Positions 57,690 through 64,000 of a stretch of DNA of 64,000 bases are shown piece after piece. The notes beneath the pieces are model-generated. The model ran no database searches and had not been told where the DNA came from. It was given only the letters and a program-made list of their open reading frames with translations. The stretch is from Guillardia theta CCMP2712 (lineage: Eukaryota; Cryptophyceae; Pyrenomonadales; Geminigeraceae), in contig NW_005434650.1 in NCBI RefSeq assembly GCF_000315625.1, positions 400,005 to 464,004 on the forward strand. Direction: 5' to 3'. Position 1 is the stretch's first letter; each line of letters starts with the position of its first letter. A program made the position numbers and the translations under genes.

Positions 57690-58830
57690 TTCTGCCTCGG
57701 CGGTTGGGCACTACCCCTACCCTATTTCAAAACAAGTGCTCATAACCTACCCTCGAGCGGGTTCCACCACTCCGACACTCCACCCACCCTCTGCTTTGCT
57801 CAGAAAGGCTGACGATCGGACCACCAGCATTCATTCACCCCCACCCCTCTGAAACTTTGCAACTCATACCCTACCCCCTTCGGGTCCCTCAACGGGACAA
57901 GTAGGCCCGGGACTACATTCATTAGGCTGCCCCCGGCGGCGGCCCGGCGGCGAGTCCCGGCTGAGTCCTGGGCCGCATGCCAGGGCCGGCCGGGCCGGTT
58001 TAGTCTGTTTACCGGGAGTCGACTATCAAATAAAAAGAAGTTGAAAGTGACACCGTCGGATTCAGCACGATTGCCATCATACTCTCACTGAGGCTCCTGG
58101 CACACGGCCGGGCCCATAACACTTGCCCCGGGGCTGCCTTTGACGCCGGGAGGCACAAGTTTGAAAGTTTGTTCAACTTGTTAGAGTTGTACTATGCCAA
58201 AGTCACGCAGATATCACATCGACCCGGCTTAGTTGTAACAACACAGTTTTTGCTCAAGACCGAGTTTAATGCACACAAAACCAGAATTGAGGAGCACATG
58301 AGAGATCAGAGACTGTATGCTAGGATGTAAAACCCAAGCATCCAGACATGAGAGGACCTTACTGAGAAAGACGGCTAGGAAAGCGTTTTTGTCACTCGGC
58401 GCTATCTGACTGGCACTGCTGGCATACGATCCATCAGCCTTCGGGAGTCCGGGCTCTGTGCCGCCGCCATACGGAGCCTAGTATACCGTACACTCCGACT
58501 CAGTGACTCGCTGCCACCGTCACCGCCGATCGGATCATGTCACTGAGTCATGAACTTCATCCGCTGATCGCCCGCCGGGCCGCGGGCCCGCCGGGACAGG
58601 TGCTTGAAGTCCTGACCTTATATCCCCCCACCCCACCCATCTATTCCAGTAAGGAAAATTTCGTATTTCAGTACCCCCCCTTTCTAATACTTTATTTGGA
58701 ATTCCTGGGGTGGGTATTGATTTCCCTTCACCCTTTGTTTCGGATGCCTGGCTTACACTACCCCCTCAAATTCTATCACGTACCCCACCCCACCCATCGT
58801 AGCTTGTTGTACACCCCAACCTTACACCTC
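57690..58830. repeat. GC-rich CCGG-core dispersed repeat, copy C
   Basis: A C-rich arm with CCTACCC/ACCCCAC motifs (57700-57900), a CCGGCGGCGG-type core (57900-58170), a lower-GC middle (58170-58370), a second core (58440-58620) and a second C-rich arm (58620-58800). The middle holds an open frame (LFNLLELYYAKVTQISHR to RDQRLYARM, stop at 58330) that reads like protein. It lies between the divergent dynein and PGM genes, ending 12 bases before the PGM start. Confidence 0.6.
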
Positions 58831-58841
58831 ACGTCGCCGTC

Positions 58842-63800
<4,959 letters not shown>

Positions 63801-64000
63801 AGTCCTTGATGCCATGACGCGCTGTATGAGATGAAGAGACGAGAATTACTCGGCTTGACTTGTCAGAGTCCCTACCACTTTCTCCTTCACTCTTTCATTC
63901 ACGTAAATCTCAAACAACACGAAGACCTGATTGCCGTTGCGCTTCCAAACTCCTCCCATCTCCTCCCCTGTCCAATCTCTCTCACTTCACACACATGTTC
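63801..64000. other. 3' flank of PGM
   Basis: No gene seen. It probably includes the PGM 3' UTR and the start of the next spacer. Confidence 0.4.

Overview
The window is eukaryotic nuclear DNA from a flagellated alga with a secondary plastid. The best fit is a cryptophyte such as Guillardia theta, but that assignment is inferred and no database was searched. Nearly every gene is split by short GT-AG introns (about 33-150 nt, a few GC-AG). There is a complete outer-arm-type axonemal dynein heavy chain. A starch-pathway enzyme, a sugar transporter, an RNA-processing-type HAT protein and possibly a MATE transporter begin with signal-peptide-like hydrophobic leaders, as expected for plastid or periplastid import across four membranes. 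Introns and spacers are full of triplet to 7-mer microsatellites. There is one 100-base assembly gap (17523-17622). No tRNA, rRNA or CRISPR array was seen.

Layout. 1-5120: the 3' part of a PDZ protein with alveolin-like VPVEK repeats (+), an F-box-like gene (-), a small putative secreted protein (-) and a SWEET transporter (-). 5540-14021: a duplicated accessory block. It has three copies (one broken) of an intronless gene fusing a PDZ-like domain to a TFIIB-type zinc ribbon and cyclin folds; two copies lie in a roughly 1.65 kb inverted repeat that encloses a 108-aa unknown gene and a 427-aa tail-anchored coiled-coil gene. The latter also has a deleted copy beside the broken PDZ-TFIIB copy. 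14707-17273: a complete mitochondrial carrier (-). 17840-25700: a GC-rich dispersed repeat and two unknown multi-exon genes in a microsatellite-rich setting.

25873-43163: a small acidic protein (+) converging at 18 bp with a large HAT-repeat/PDZ protein (-), a second GC-rich repeat, a PAS-only protein (+), a Tas-type aldo/keto reductase (-), a TIM8-like chaperone (+), an MSI4/FVE-like WD40 protein (-) and a MATE transporter (+). 43100-43140 holds two perfect palindromes between the converging MATE and dynein genes. 43163-57276: the dynein heavy chain (-). 57690-58830: a third GC-rich repeat. 58842-63800: phosphoglucomutase with a signal-peptide-type presequence (+).

Themes. Several products plausibly serve the plastid compartment (SWEET, PGM, HAT-PDZ). 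PDZ-like domains appear in three unrelated architectures. The least expected object is the PDZ-TFIIB fusion, which looks recently multiplied. Exon models were read by eye from open frames, splice consensus and phase. Start codons and a few junctions are uncertain, as noted in each entry.
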